DNA from: Actibacterium ureilyticum
Lineage (GTDB): Bacteria; Pseudomonadota; Alphaproteobacteria; Rhodobacterales; Rhodobacteraceae
NCBI RefSeq assembly: GCF_002285435.1
Contig: NZ_NSBT01000026.1
Coordinates: 310,001 to 374,000 of the forward strand
Direction: 5' to 3'
DNA: 64,000 nt
Both the position numbers and the translations under genes were made by a program. Of the stretch, positions 27,512 to 36,385 are shown piece after piece. A model generated the notes under the pieces. It was not told the DNA's origin, searched no databases, and was given only the letters and a program-made list of their open reading frames with translations. Position 1 is the stretch's first letter. Each line of letters opens with the position of its first letter.

Positions 27512-28049
27512 CCAGAAGATCTCTCCGCTGATGATCCTGCCGCCGCTGCTGTTTGCGGGGCTGGCGGCGCTGTTCTTTCTGGGGATGTCGCGTGACGACC
27601 CCGATGCGCTGCCGTCGACCCTGGTGGGCCGGCCCGCGCCCGCGCTGGAATTGCTGCCGTTCGAGGGGATGCCGCCGCTGGGCGATGCAGACCTGAAGAC
27701 GGGCGAGGTTGTGCTGGTGAATTTCTGGGCCAGCTGGTGCGCGCCCTGCCGGGTGGAGCATCCGCAGCTGCTGGCGCTGAAGGCCGATGGCGTGCGCATC
27801 CACGGCATCAACTACAAGGACACGCGGGCCAAGGCGCAGGTGTTCCTGGACGATCTGGGCAACCCCTATGACCTGGCCGGGACCGACCCCGAGGGGCGGA
27901 TGGCGATCGAATGGGGCGTCTATGGCGTGCCCGAGACCTTTGTGATTTCCGGGGATGGCACGGTGGTGCTGCGCCACGCGGGGCCGATCACCGCATCGCT
28001 GCTGCAAAGCGTGATCAAACCCGCCATTGCCGAAGCCGCGGGCGGTTAA
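27504..28049 (+). CDS. ccmG: Thiol:disulfide interchange protein CcmG (DsbE/HelX)
   Basis: A 181-residue periplasmic thioredoxin held by an N-terminal helix (residues 8-26, LMILPPLLFAGLAALFFLG). The active site WASWCAPCRVEHP lies near residue 75, with a further GVPETF cis-Pro loop near 140. CcmG keeps apocytochrome c cysteines reduced for haem attachment. It is the last gene of ccmABCDG. Only spacer (28050-28262) separates it from the terminator. Confidence 0.95.
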   Translation: MADQKISPLMILPPLLFAGLAALFFLGMSRDDPDALPSTLVGRPAPALELLPFEGMPPLGDADLKTGEVVLVNFWASWCAPCRVEHPQLLALKADGVRIHGINYKDTRAKAQVFLDDLGNPYDLAGTDPEGRMAIEWGVYGVPETFVISGDGTVVLRHAGPITASLLQSVIKPAIAEAAGG

Positions 28050-28262
28050 CCCGCCCCGGCCAGCAACAGGATAAAGCTGATATAGGCCAGTGCCTCGAAT
28101 ACAGGCATCGAGGTTGGGATTATTCTCCCAATTCCTGTCATGTCTTACCGCCACCCAAAGTTGAGCATATCCCCTTCCACCGGGATGCGTTCAATCTATG
28201 CGCGCTTGGCGCAATGTTCAAAGAAACTTTTTGTTCACGATCCGTGGACCCCACGTAAAGCA

Positions 28263-28297
28263 AAAGCCCCGGACGCTGCCGGGGCTTTCGTTTTTTT
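28263..28297 (+). terminator. Strong intrinsic terminator between ccmG and acnA
   Basis: A 10-base stem (AAAGCCCCGG at 28263-28272 with CCGGGGCTTT at 28279-28288) and six-base loop are followed by CG and seven T on the plus strand, so it should stop read-through from the ccm operon. On the minus strand the hairpin is followed by TTGCTTTA, so it can also serve aconitase. The 213 bases before it (28050-28262) hold a short hairpin near 28110-28130, and no gene of normal size. Confidence 0.85.
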
Positions 28298-28312
28298 GCT
28301 GATCCGGCTGGA

Positions 28313-31060
28313 TCAGGCGGCGCGTGCCAGGTTGCGCAGCACATAGTGCAGGACGCCGCCGTTTTCGATGTATTCGATCTCGACCGCGGTATCGATGCGG
28401 CACTTCAGGGTGATTTCCTTGGTGCTGCCATCGGCATAGGTGATCTCGCACGGGACCTCGGCCAGCGGGCTTACGGTGTCCAGCCCCTTGATCGACACGG
28501 TCTCGTCCCCGGTCAGGCCCAGCGTCTTGCGGGTGTCGCCGCCGGTGAATTCGAACGGGATCACGCCCATGCCGACCAGGTTCGACCGGTGGATACGTTC
28601 AAACGATTCCGCGATCACCGCCTTGACGCCCAGCAGGGCCGTGCCCTTGGCCGCCCAGTCACGGCTGGAACCCGCGCCATATTGCTCGCCGCCGAAGACG
28701 ACCAGCGGCGTGCCCGCCTCCTGATACGCCATCGAGGCATCGAAAATCGAGGTCTGTTCGCCATCGGGGCCCTTGGTATAGCCGCCCTCGACCCCGTCCA
28801 GCATCTCGTTCTTGATGCGGATATTGGCGAAGGTGCCGCGCATCATGATCTCGTGGTTGCCACGGCGTGAGCCATAGGAGTTGAATTCGCGCACCGGCAC
28901 CTGACGTTCGATCAGGTACTGACCGGCGGGCGTCGTTTCCTTGAACGACCCGGCGGGGCTGATGTGGTCGGTGGTGATCATGTCGCCCAGCAGCGCCAGG
29001 ACCTTGGCGCCTTCGATATTCTCGATCTTCTTGGTGTCCATGGTGATGCCCTGGAAATAGGGCGGGTTCTGGACATAGGTCGAGGCCGAGGGCCAGTCAT
29101 AGGTCTTCTGGTCGGTGGTTTCGACCGCCTGCCACTTCTCGTCGCCCTTGAACACATCGGCATATTTCGACTGGAACGCCTCGCGCGTCACGGTCTGCTC
29201 GACCAGCTCGGCCACCTCTTTCGAGGTCGGCCAGATGTCTTTCAGATAGACATCCTTGCCGTCGGGCGTCTGTGCTAGCGGTTCGTTGGCGATGTCGATA
29301 TTCATGTCACCGGCGATGGCATAGGCCACGACCAGCGGCGGGCTGGCCAGATAGTTGGCGCGCACGTCGGGGCTGATCCGGCCTTCGAAGTTGCGGTTGC
29401 CCGACAGCACGGATGTGGCCACCAGGTCGCCCTCGGCAATCGCTTCGGACAGTTCCTTCTGGATGGGGCCCGAGTTGCCGATGCAGGTGGTGCAGCCATA
29501 GCCGACCAGGTTGAAGCCGATCTTGTCCAGATCCTCCTGCAGGCCCGCGGCCTCCAGATAGGCGCTGACGACCTGCGAGCCGGGCGCGAGCGAGGTCTTG
29601 ACCCAGGGCTTGCGGGTCAGGCCAAGTGCGGCGGCCTTGCGGGCCACCAGACCCGCGCCGATCATCACATAGGGGTTCGATGTGTTGGTGCAGGAGGTGA
29701 TCGACGCGATCACAACCGACCCATCACGCAGCGCATAGTCTTCGCCCGCGACCGGCTGGCTCTTGCGCGGGTCGACCGACGGCGCCGGGGCCGGGCCCTC
29801 GGACGCCATTTCGCGCGCTTCCTGCGAGGCATCGACGCCGCGATAGTCGCACACCACCTTGTAGAACGCGCCTGCGGCCTCGTTCAGGGGGGTGTAATCC
29901 TGCGGGCGTTTCGGGCCCGAGATCGCGGGCACGATGGTGCCCATGTCCAGCTTCAGCGTGTCGGTATAGACCGGCGCGTAATCCGCATCGCGCCAGAAGC
30001 CGTTTTCCTTGGCATAGGCTTCGACCAGCGCGATCCGGTCCTCGTCGCGGCCGGTGTTGCGCAGGTAACGCAGGGTCTCGCCGTCGATCGGGAAGAAGCC
30101 GCAGGTGGCGCCGTATTCGGGGGCCATGTTGGCGATCGTCGCGCGGTCGGCCAGCGGCAGGTGATCCAGACCTTCGCCATAGAATTCGACGAATTTGCCC
30201 ACAACGCCCTTTTCGCGCAGCATTTCCACGACCTTCAGAACCAGGTCGGTGCCGGTGGTGCCCTCGACCATCTGGCCGGTCAGCTCAAAGCCCACGACCT
30301 CGGGGATCAGCATGGAAATCGGCTGGCCCAGCATGGCGGCCTCGGCCTCGATCCCGCCAACGCCCCAGCCCAGAACGGCCGCGCCGTTGACCATGGTGGT
30401 GTGGCTGTCGGTGCCGACCAGCGTATCGGGATAGGCGACGGTTTCGCCGTTCTGGTCCTCGTCGGTCCAGACGGTCTGGGCCAGGTATTCCAGGTTCACC
30501 TGGTGGCAGATGCCGGTGCCCGGCGGCACCACGCGGAAGTTGTTGAACGCGTTCTGACCCCATTTCAGGAAGGTATAGCGTTCCATGTTGCGTTCGTATT
30601 CGCGGTCCACGTTCATCTGGAACGCGCGCGGGTTGCCGAATTCGTCGATCATGACCGAGTGGTCGATGACCAGGTCAACGGGGTTCAGCGGGTTGATCTT
30701 GTCGGGGTCGCCGCCAAGCGCCACGATGCCGTCGCGCATCGCCGCCAGGTCCACGACCGCCGGAACGCCGGTGAAATCCTGCATCAGCACGCGCGCCGGG
30801 CGATAGGCGATCTCGCGCGGGTTCTTGCCGCCCTTGTCGGCCCATTCCGAGAATGCCTTGATGTCGTCGACGCTGACGGTCTTGCCGTCCTCGAACCGCA
30901 GCATGTTTTCCAGAACCACCTTCAGCGCGGCGGGCAGTTTCGAGAAATCGCCCAAGCCCGCGGCTTCGGCGGCGGGGATGGAATAATAGGCAACGCTCTG
31001 CGCGCCGACGGTCAGCGTCTTGCGTGTCTTGGCGGTGTCTTGCCCGACGGTAATTGTCAT
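28313..31060 (-). CDS. acnA: Aconitate hydratase AcnA
   Basis: A 915-residue monofunctional aconitase of the AcnA/IRP1 type, interconverting citrate and isocitrate in the TCA cycle. The [4Fe-4S] cluster cysteines are seen in SITSCTNTSNP and in GYGCTTCIGNSGP further on. Substrate-binding blocks such as VGTDSHTTMVNG and FGGEQYGAGSSRDWAAKG (swivel domain) are intact. ATG 31060 follows AAGGGAG; an ATG at 31108 would add a short unsupported leader. The 228 bases upstream hold an imperfect dyad. Nothing is truncated. Confidence 0.97.
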   Translation of the reverse strand: MTITVGQDTAKTRKTLTVGAQSVAYYSIPAAEAAGLGDFSKLPAALKVVLENMLRFEDGKTVSVDDIKAFSEWADKGGKNPREIAYRPARVLMQDFTGVPAVVDLAAMRDGIVALGGDPDKINPLNPVDLVIDHSVMIDEFGNPRAFQMNVDREYERNMERYTFLKWGQNAFNNFRVVPPGTGICHQVNLEYLAQTVWTDEDQNGETVAYPDTLVGTDSHTTMVNGAAVLGWGVGGIEAEAAMLGQPISMLIPEVVGFELTGQMVEGTTGTDLVLKVVEMLREKGVVGKFVEFYGEGLDHLPLADRATIANMAPEYGATCGFFPIDGETLRYLRNTGRDEDRIALVEAYAKENGFWRDADYAPVYTDTLKLDMGTIVPAISGPKRPQDYTPLNEAAGAFYKVVCDYRGVDASQEAREMASEGPAPAPSVDPRKSQPVAGEDYALRDGSVVIASITSCTNTSNPYVMIGAGLVARKAAALGLTRKPWVKTSLAPGSQVVSAYLEAAGLQEDLDKIGFNLVGYGCTTCIGNSGPIQKELSEAIAEGDLVATSVLSGNRNFEGRISPDVRANYLASPPLVVAYAIAGDMNIDIANEPLAQTPDGKDVYLKDIWPTSKEVAELVEQTVTREAFQSKYADVFKGDEKWQAVETTDQKTYDWPSASTYVQNPPYFQGITMDTKKIENIEGAKVLALLGDMITTDHISPAGSFKETTPAGQYLIERQVPVREFNSYGSRRGNHEIMMRGTFANIRIKNEMLDGVEGGYTKGPDGEQTSIFDASMAYQEAGTPLVVFGGEQYGAGSSRDWAAKGTALLGVKAVIAESFERIHRSNLVGMGVIPFEFTGGDTRKTLGLTGDETVSIKGLDTVSPLAEVPCEITYADGSTKEITLKCRIDTAVEIEYIENGGVLHYVLRNLARAA

Positions 31061-31150
31061 GAAGATGGCTCCCTTGGAGGTGATAGGGTCATGGCTTGGG
31101 ATGCTCATGCCCTATCCATGCACGCCGATCAAGAGGGGAGCGCGGATTTA

Positions 31151-31168
31151 TGTATGCAATGGTACACA
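31151..31168. promoter_or_regulatory. Imperfect dyad upstream of acnA
   Basis: TGTATGCA at 31151-31158 faces GGTACACA at 31161-31168 (the outer TGT/ACA and most inner positions match) about 90-110 bases before the acnA start, and also upstream of the divergent DUF1223 gene at 31289. The spacing fits a GntR-type operator, but the match is weak. Confidence 0.2.
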
Positions 31169-31288
31169 AAAATGGGCGGCCACGCGGATTTCAGCTCACC
31201 GCGCGCTCCCGAAACCTTGATTGGCAAGCCCTTGGGCGATGGGTTACATACGGTGAAATCACCCCGCAACAAAGGTAGCTTTTTGCAC

Positions 31289-31975
31289 ATGGTCCGCTTC
31301 TTTCTGATGCTCTGGCTGGTCTTGCCCGGTGCGGCGCTGGCACAGGATCACCCGGTCGTGGTCGAGCTTTATACATCGCAGGGCTGTTCGTCCTGTCCGC
31401 CGGCGGATGCGCTTCTGGCTGATCTGGCGGGGCACGAGGGGGTGATCCCGCTGGCGCTGCATGTGGACTACTGGGATTACATTGGCTGGAAGGACAGCTT
31501 CGCCGATCCCGCCTTTACCCGGCGGCAAAAGGCCTATGCCCATGCGGCGGGGCATCGCACGGTCTATACCCCGCAGATGATCGTGGGCGGGCGCGATCAC
31601 ATCATCGGTGCCAAGGCGATGGAGCTGATGAAGCGGATCGAACAACAGCGCAAGACCGCCGCGCCGGTGGCGCTTGCGCTGCAGGCGCAGGGCGGGGATC
31701 TGGTGGTGACGGCACCGGCGGTGCCCGGCGGCGAGGCGATGGTGGTGCAGCTGGTGCGCTATACGCCCAAGGCCCAGGTCGCGATCAAACGCGGCGAGCT
31801 TGCGGGCAAGACGCTGACCTATTCGAACATCGTGCGCTCGTGGGAGCAGGTCGCGGAATGGGATGGCGCGGCGCCGCTGTCGCTGCGTCTGAAACTGTCG
31901 GGCGATCTGCCCGGTGTCATCATCGTACAGCGCAAGGGGCCCGGCGCGGTGCTGGCGGCGGCGCGGCTGCCCTAG
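31289..31975 (+). CDS. DUF1223 secreted thioredoxin-fold protein
   Basis: A 228-residue protein with a signal peptide (MVRFFLMLWLVLPGAALA, cut before QDHP). The mature part begins VVVELYTSQGCSSCPPADALL, the CxxC-containing start of the DUF1223 family, then HVDYWDYIGWKDSFADPAFT and YTPQMIVGGRDHIIG, all family blocks. The fold is thioredoxin-like. Function is unknown, perhaps envelope redox. AAAGGTAG precedes the ATG. The gene converges on the acyltransferase and shares the four bases CTAG with its stop codon. Confidence 0.88.
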   Translation: MVRFFLMLWLVLPGAALAQDHPVVVELYTSQGCSSCPPADALLADLAGHEGVIPLALHVDYWDYIGWKDSFADPAFTRRQKAYAHAAGHRTVYTPQMIVGGRDHIIGAKAMELMKRIEQQRKTAAPVALALQAQGGDLVVTAPAVPGGEAMVVQLVRYTPKAQVAIKRGELAGKTLTYSNIVRSWEQVAEWDGAAPLSLRLKLSGDLPGVIIVQRKGPGAVLAAARLP

Positions 31976-32877
31976 GCGCGGGCGCGCGGCGGCTTGGTCT
32001 TGACCTTCCACCGGCGGTGAATCCAGAACCATTGTTCGGGGCGGGCGCGCACGCGGGCCTCCAGGCTGTCGTTCAGCGCCTGTGTCATCGTCTGGCCGTC
32101 GCTATGGGGGACGGGCGCCTCAAGCTCGACGCTGAAGCTCAGCCCGTCGGCGGCGCGTGTGCCATAGAACGGGATCAGCAGCGCATCGTATTTCAACGCC
32201 AGATCGGCTGCCGAGGTCGCGGTTTTCACCGGCAGCCCCATGAAGCGCGTGCGCGCGCCGCGGGCCTGGTGCTGGTCGGTCAGCAGCACCAGCATGCCGC
32301 CGGCCTTCAGATGCCGCACGAAACCGCCGGTGCCGCGCCGCCCCTGCGGGAAGACCGGGCCGCCGAAGCTTTCCATCGTGCGCACGTAATGGTCGTTGAA
32401 ATAGGGGTTGCGCATCGGCCGGTAGAGCCCACCGATATTGTAACCCCGCGCCACCAGCGCCGCGCGCCCGGCTTCGTAATTGCCGAAATGGCCGGTCACC
32501 AGAACCACCGGGCGCCCATCGGCATGGGCCTGTTCCAGCGCCGCCATGCCGGGGCCTGTGGGGGTCACATCGGCCATGCGGGCGGTGAATTCGGCGGTGG
32601 AGTAATTCTCGATCAGGGTCCGGCCCGCATTGTCGGCCACCGCGCGCGCGATGCGGCGGCGTTCGGGGGCGGGCATGTCGGGATAGACGCGCGCCAGGTT
32701 GTCCATCGCGCGGGCCTGGTATCCGGCCAGCGGGGCGATCACGTTGCGGGTCGCCGCACCCACGAACCGCACCCGCGCGCCATAGGGCAGCGCCAGCGCC
32801 AGACGGATCAGCCCCCGGATGACGCGATCCGACAGCCAATTGCCAACGCTGTGCTCGTTCCGCTTGGGCTGCGCCAT
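31972..32877 (-). CDS. Lipid A biosynthesis lauroyl/myristoyl acyltransferase (LpxL/HtrB-like)
   Basis: A 301-residue acyltransferase with the catalytic HX4E motif in VTGHFGNYEAGR (near residue 118) and a second family block, LLTDQHQARGAR, further on; FMGLPVKTATSAADLALKY and PEQWFWIHRRWK at the C-terminus are typical of LpxL/HtrB. It transfers an acyl chain to lipid A precursors on the cytosolic face of the inner membrane, with a short N-terminal hydrophobic stretch. ATG 32877 gives MAQPKRNE, with GGGGAC upstream. The 3' end overlaps DUF1223 by four bases. Confidence 0.9.
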   Translation of the reverse strand: MAQPKRNEHSVGNWLSDRVIRGLIRLALALPYGARVRFVGAATRNVIAPLAGYQARAMDNLARVYPDMPAPERRRIARAVADNAGRTLIENYSTAEFTARMADVTPTGPGMAALEQAHADGRPVVLVTGHFGNYEAGRAALVARGYNIGGLYRPMRNPYFNDHYVRTMESFGGPVFPQGRRGTGGFVRHLKAGGMLVLLTDQHQARGARTRFMGLPVKTATSAADLALKYDALLIPFYGTRAADGLSFSVELEAPVPHSDGQTMTQALNDSLEARVRARPEQWFWIHRRWKVKTKPPRARA

Positions 32878-32975
32878 CGCTGTCCCCGGTTGTTGCCACA
32901 CCGGTATCGGCGCGGGTCCGGGCAGACATAAGCCGCCTGATCCGCAAGCTCAAGCGCGCTGCACGCCTGCGCGGG

Positions 32976-34010
32976 TCAGGCGGTTTCGGCCTCGGCCTCG
33001 TCGGGTTGGATCAGCGTGACCTCGCCGCTGCTTTCCAGGCTGCGGATCGCTTGGACGATTTCGGCCATCGCCTCTTCGGCCTGGGCCAGTTTGACCTTGC
33101 CGCGCTCTTCCATCTCTTCGCGCAGCTGGTCGGCCATGCGCTGGGACATGTTCGACAGGATGAAGTCGGCCGCCGCATCGGCCACGCCCGCGGCCCCGGC
33201 CAGCGCGGTGACCAGCACATCCTGCGCGACGGCGCGGGTGACCGACGGCACCTGCCGTTCGGGCAGGCGGGCGGGGATGTCATCGAAGGTGAAGATCGCC
33301 TTGCGCACACCCGCGGCAAAGCCTGCGTCGTCGTCCTCCAGCCCCGCCAGGACGGAATCGCGCGTGGCCGAGGGCGACAGGTTCAGGATCGCGCCGATCC
33401 GGTCCTCGGGCGGCAGATCGAAGGCAGTGACCGGCTTGCGCTCCATCTGTGCCACCAGCGTTTCACCGATCTGCTGGACCGTGTCGGGATCGACCCGCCC
33501 GGTCAGCGACACGGCATATGCGATGCGGCGCGCCCGGTCGCCGGGGATCTGGCCCAGGATGCGGGCGGCCAGCGCGGTATCGAGCTTCGACAGGATGACC
33601 GCCGCGACCTCGGTGCTTTCGGCGGCGATGGCGGGGGCCAGCGTTTCGATGGGCAGCGCCGCCAGCCGTGGCCAGGGCGCGGGTTTCACCCCGACCGGGC
33701 GCAGGCTATCGGCGGCCTCGGCGCTGATATGGCCGTCCAGCAGCGCCAGCGCGCCATCCAGACCGCCGGGAAAGGTCAGCCCGACGCGGCCCAGCTCCTC
33801 CAGGAACTCGCCCACCACGGCGGTCACGGTTTCGGCGTCGATATAGCGCATGCTGCCGATTTCCGAGGTCAGATCCGCCTGCAGCGCCCCGGGCAGGCGG
33901 TCAAGCGGCAGCTTCATCCCCTCGTTCAGCAGCAGGCGCACGATGATCGCGGCCTTGCGGCGGCGGTTCAGCGCGGGTTTCTGGGCGGCGGGCGCAGTTT
34001 GTGTGGACAC
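32976..34010 (-). CDS. fliG: FliG-like flagellar motor switch protein (orphan)
   Basis: A 344-residue protein with the three FliG domains: the N-terminal RRRKAAIIVRLLLNEGMKLPL, a middle armadillo part (VAAVILSKLDTALAARILGQ), and C-terminal ARM repeats ending ILSNMSQRMADQLREEMEER. FliG couples the stator to the C-ring and sets rotation sense. The start is a GTG at 34010 (MSTQTAPAAQ) with AGGAGA before it. In the torque helix region the usual EVD is replaced (aligned residues AVA in TRAVAQDVLVTAL). No other flagellar gene is in this window. A CtrA-like site lies upstream. Confidence 0.85.
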   Translation of the reverse strand: MSTQTAPAAQKPALNRRRKAAIIVRLLLNEGMKLPLDRLPGALQADLTSEIGSMRYIDAETVTAVVGEFLEELGRVGLTFPGGLDGALALLDGHISAEAADSLRPVGVKPAPWPRLAALPIETLAPAIAAESTEVAAVILSKLDTALAARILGQIPGDRARRIAYAVSLTGRVDPDTVQQIGETLVAQMERKPVTAFDLPPEDRIGAILNLSPSATRDSVLAGLEDDDAGFAAGVRKAIFTFDDIPARLPERQVPSVTRAVAQDVLVTALAGAAGVADAAADFILSNMSQRMADQLREEMEERGKVKLAQAEEAMAEIVQAIRSLESSGEVTLIQPDEAEAETA

Positions 34011-34060
34011 GGGGCGGATTCTCCTGCGGACGATCTGGCCGCAGAATGGACCGCAAGGTG

Positions 34061-34075
34061 TTAACGCCGCCTTAC
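34061..34075. promoter_or_regulatory. CtrA-like site TTAA-N7-TTAC upstream of fliG
   Basis: TTAA at 34061-34064 and TTAC at 34072-34075, separated by exactly seven bases (CGCCGCC), match the TTAA-N7-TTAA consensus of the alphaproteobacterial response regulator CtrA at seven of eight positions. The site is 51-65 bases before the fliG GTG start. CtrA controls motility genes in many Rhodobacterales. Confidence 0.45.
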
Positions 34076-34181
34076 GCAGCGCGGCGAACACGCTGAAAGT
34101 CTTGGGATGTCAGCGCAGAGGCCGCACGGAAGACGCCCGGAAACTTTGCCGCACCGGGTCGGAAAACCGGATTGAACCGGC

Positions 34182-34343
34182 CTAGCTTGTGGCCTTGTCG
34201 ACGCAGGTCTTGGTGGTGGCGTCGAAGAACTGTCCGGTGGCGCATTGGCTGGTTTCCAGATGCCCGCGCGAGCATCCTTCGGCCAGGGCCAATCCGGGCA
34301 CCACGGTCAGCAGGAAAGCAGAAATCAGGGTCTTGATGGTCAT
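34182..34343 (-). CDS. Small secreted cysteine-containing protein (53 aa)
   Basis: A 53-residue frame opening MTIKTLISAFLLTVVPGLALA, a good signal peptide, then a mature peptide of about 32 residues with three cysteines (EGCSRGH, SQCATG, KTCVDK), spaced like a small disulfide-bonded motif found in carbohydrate-binding peptides. AGAAGGGAGAC precedes the ATG, so it is very likely translated. It follows purB on the same strand (86 bases) and is itself followed by a 171-base spacer to fliG. No function is known to me. Confidence 0.75.
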   Translation of the reverse strand: MTIKTLISAFLLTVVPGLALAEGCSRGHLETSQCATGQFFDATTKTCVDKATS

Positions 34344-34400
34344 GTCAGTCTCCCTTCTATGGAACAGAGACTAACAGATTCCCCACAATCGGCCTAGCAC

Positions 34401-34420
34401 GCCCGGGGCAGACCCCGGGC
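34401..34420 (-). terminator. Hairpin after purB
   Basis: GCCCGGGG (34401-34408) and CCCCGGGC (34413-34420) form an 8-base perfect stem with a four-base loop, nine bases beyond the purB stop codon. It has no T-run and lies upstream of the small secreted protein gene, so it may attenuate or stabilise the purB transcript end. Confidence 0.5.
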
Positions 34421-34428
34421 GCAGTCCG

Positions 34429-35733
34429 TTATTCGCCGAAAACGCGGGCGAAAATCGTGTCGACATGCTTGGTATGATAGCCCATGTCGAATTTCTCGTT
34501 GATGCCATCGACGCCCAGGGCGGCGACCACATCGGTGTCGGCCAGCAGCTGTTCGCGGAAATCCACGCGCTCTTCCCAGACCTTCAGCGCGTTGCGCTGG
34601 ACCATGGCATAGGCATCCTCGCGGCTGACACCGGCCTGTGTCAGGGCCAGCAGCACGCGCTGCGACATGACCAGGCCGGGGAACTTGTTCATGTTGTCCA
34701 GCATGTTGTCGGGGAAGATCAGCATCTTCTCGACCACGCCCGCCAGCCGGTTCAGGGCGAAATCCAGCGTCACGGTGGCATCCGGCCCGATGCCGCGTTC
34801 GACCGACGAATGGCTGATGTCACGCTCATGCCAGAGCGCCACGTTTTCCATCGCCGGAATGACGGTCATCCGCACCAGCCGCGCCAGCCCGGTCAGGTTC
34901 TCGGTCAGGACCGGGTTCTTCTTGTGCGGCATGGCCGACGAGCCCTTTTGCCCCATCGAGAAGAATTCGGCCCCCTCCAGCACTTCGGTCCGCTGCATGT
35001 GGCGGATCTCGATCGCAACGTTTTCGATGCTGCTGGCGATCACGCCCAGAACGGCAAAGAACATCGCGTGCCGGTCGCGCGGGATGACCTGCGTGCTGAT
35101 CGGCTCCGGGCGCAGGCCCATCTTGTCACAGACATGCGCCTCGACCGCCGGGTCGATATTGGCGAACGTGCCCACCGCGCCGGAAATCGCGCCCGTGGCA
35201 ACCTCGTCCCGCGCGGCCAGCAGGCGGGCCTTGTTGCGGTCCATCTCGGCATAGAAGCGGGCAAAGGTCAGGCCCATCGTGGTGGGTTCCGCATGAATGC
35301 CGTGGCTACGGCCCACGCGGACGGTGTCCTTGTGCTCATAGGCGCGTTTCTTCAGCGCCGCCAGAACCTTGTCCAGATCGGCCAGCAGGATGTCGGCCGC
35401 GCGCACCAGCTGCACGTTCAGACAGGTGTCCAGCACATCCGAGCTGGTCATGCCCTGATGGACAAAGCGCGCCTCTTCGCTGCCCACATGTTCGGCCAGG
35501 TGGGTCAGAAAGGCGATGACGTCATGCTTGGTCACGGCCTCGATCTCGTCGATGCGGGCCACGTCGAACTCGACATCCTTGGCCTTCCACACGGCTTCGG
35601 CGTTTTCGCGCGGGATCACGCCCAGATCCGCCTGTGCGTCGCAGGCATGCGCCTCGATCTCGTACCAGATGCGGAACTTGGTCTCGGGCGACCAGATGGC
35701 GACCATTTCGGGGCGGGCATAGCGGGGGATCAT
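34429..35733 (-). CDS. purB: Adenylosuccinate lyase
   Basis: A 434-residue fumarase-superfamily enzyme that cleaves SAICAR and adenylosuccinate in purine synthesis. The superfamily signature is MGQKGSSAMPHKKNPV near residue 265, and VGRSHGIHAEPTTMGL near 140 carries the catalytic His. It is cytosolic and tetrameric in relatives. ATG 35733 gives MIPRYARPEMVAIWSPE, the standard start; the longer frame beyond it is spurious. It is divergent from the DUF6314 gene with a 67-base spacer. Confidence 0.97.
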   Translation of the reverse strand: MIPRYARPEMVAIWSPETKFRIWYEIEAHACDAQADLGVIPRENAEAVWKAKDVEFDVARIDEIEAVTKHDVIAFLTHLAEHVGSEEARFVHQGMTSSDVLDTCLNVQLVRAADILLADLDKVLAALKKRAYEHKDTVRVGRSHGIHAEPTTMGLTFARFYAEMDRNKARLLAARDEVATGAISGAVGTFANIDPAVEAHVCDKMGLRPEPISTQVIPRDRHAMFFAVLGVIASSIENVAIEIRHMQRTEVLEGAEFFSMGQKGSSAMPHKKNPVLTENLTGLARLVRMTVIPAMENVALWHERDISHSSVERGIGPDATVTLDFALNRLAGVVEKMLIFPDNMLDNMNKFPGLVMSQRVLLALTQAGVSREDAYAMVQRNALKVWEERVDFREQLLADTDVVAALGVDGINEKFDMGYHTKHVDTIFARVFGE

Positions 35734-35800
35734 GCGGCAGACCTTGTCGTTTCGGTGGTTTCGGGGTCTCTTACCGCTCAGGCGGACAGGGGGCAAGACA

Positions 35801-36244
35801 ATGGCGGGGCAGAACGGAACCGACACGGGCACGCGGCCGGGGCTGGCGGCCTTTGCGGGCCAATGGCAGGCCGAGCGCGTGATCACCGACCGGCAGAGCG
35901 GCCAGGTGATCCGGTTTGCCGGCACGGTCACGTTCCGGCCCGATCCCGATGGGCTGATCTGGGACGAGGACGGGGCGCTGATCCTGCCCGGACAGGCCCC
36001 CATCCGCGCCACGCGCCGCTACCTGTGGCGGGCCGAGGGCGACGGCATCGCGGTCTTTTTCGACGATGGCCGCCCGTTTCATGTGATCGGGCCGGGCGCG
36101 GCGCCCGCGGCCCATCACGATTGCCCGCCCGACAGCTATGATGTGGCCTATGATTTCAGCGGCTGGCCGGTCTGGACCGCCCGCTGGCAGGTCACGGGGC
36201 CGCGCAAGGATTACACCAGCGAGACTGAATTCCAGCGGGGTTAG
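35801..36244 (+). CDS. DUF6314 family protein
   Basis: A 147-residue soluble protein. Conserved features of DUF6314 are visible: AFAGQWQAERVITDR near the start, TRRYLWRAEGDGIAVFFDDG in the centre, and HDCPPDSYDVAYDFSGWPVW near the end. The family is largely confined to Rhodobacterales and of unknown function; the fold looks like a lipocalin-like barrel, which is a guess. ATG 35801 is chosen over ATG 35732, which would place 23 extra residues inside the purB promoter region. Confidence 0.8.
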   Translation: MAGQNGTDTGTRPGLAAFAGQWQAERVITDRQSGQVIRFAGTVTFRPDPDGLIWDEDGALILPGQAPIRATRRYLWRAEGDGIAVFFDDGRPFHVIGPGAAPAAHHDCPPDSYDVAYDFSGWPVWTARWQVTGPRKDYTSETEFQRG

Positions 36245-36385
36245 CAGGGTTTGCAATTATACCCACGGGCTTCGCAGCGGGTTTGCATATTTGCGGATTC
36301 GCGGGGCCGGGAGGGTGGAAACCCTTGCGCCGCGCGCGGGGCTGGGGCAAAAACAGCGCCAATCGGAAACAAAAGGGGCGCAACC

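Noticed and set aside
36245-36385. BioR operator for bioY
   Set aside because: No TTATAGATAA-like palindrome is present.
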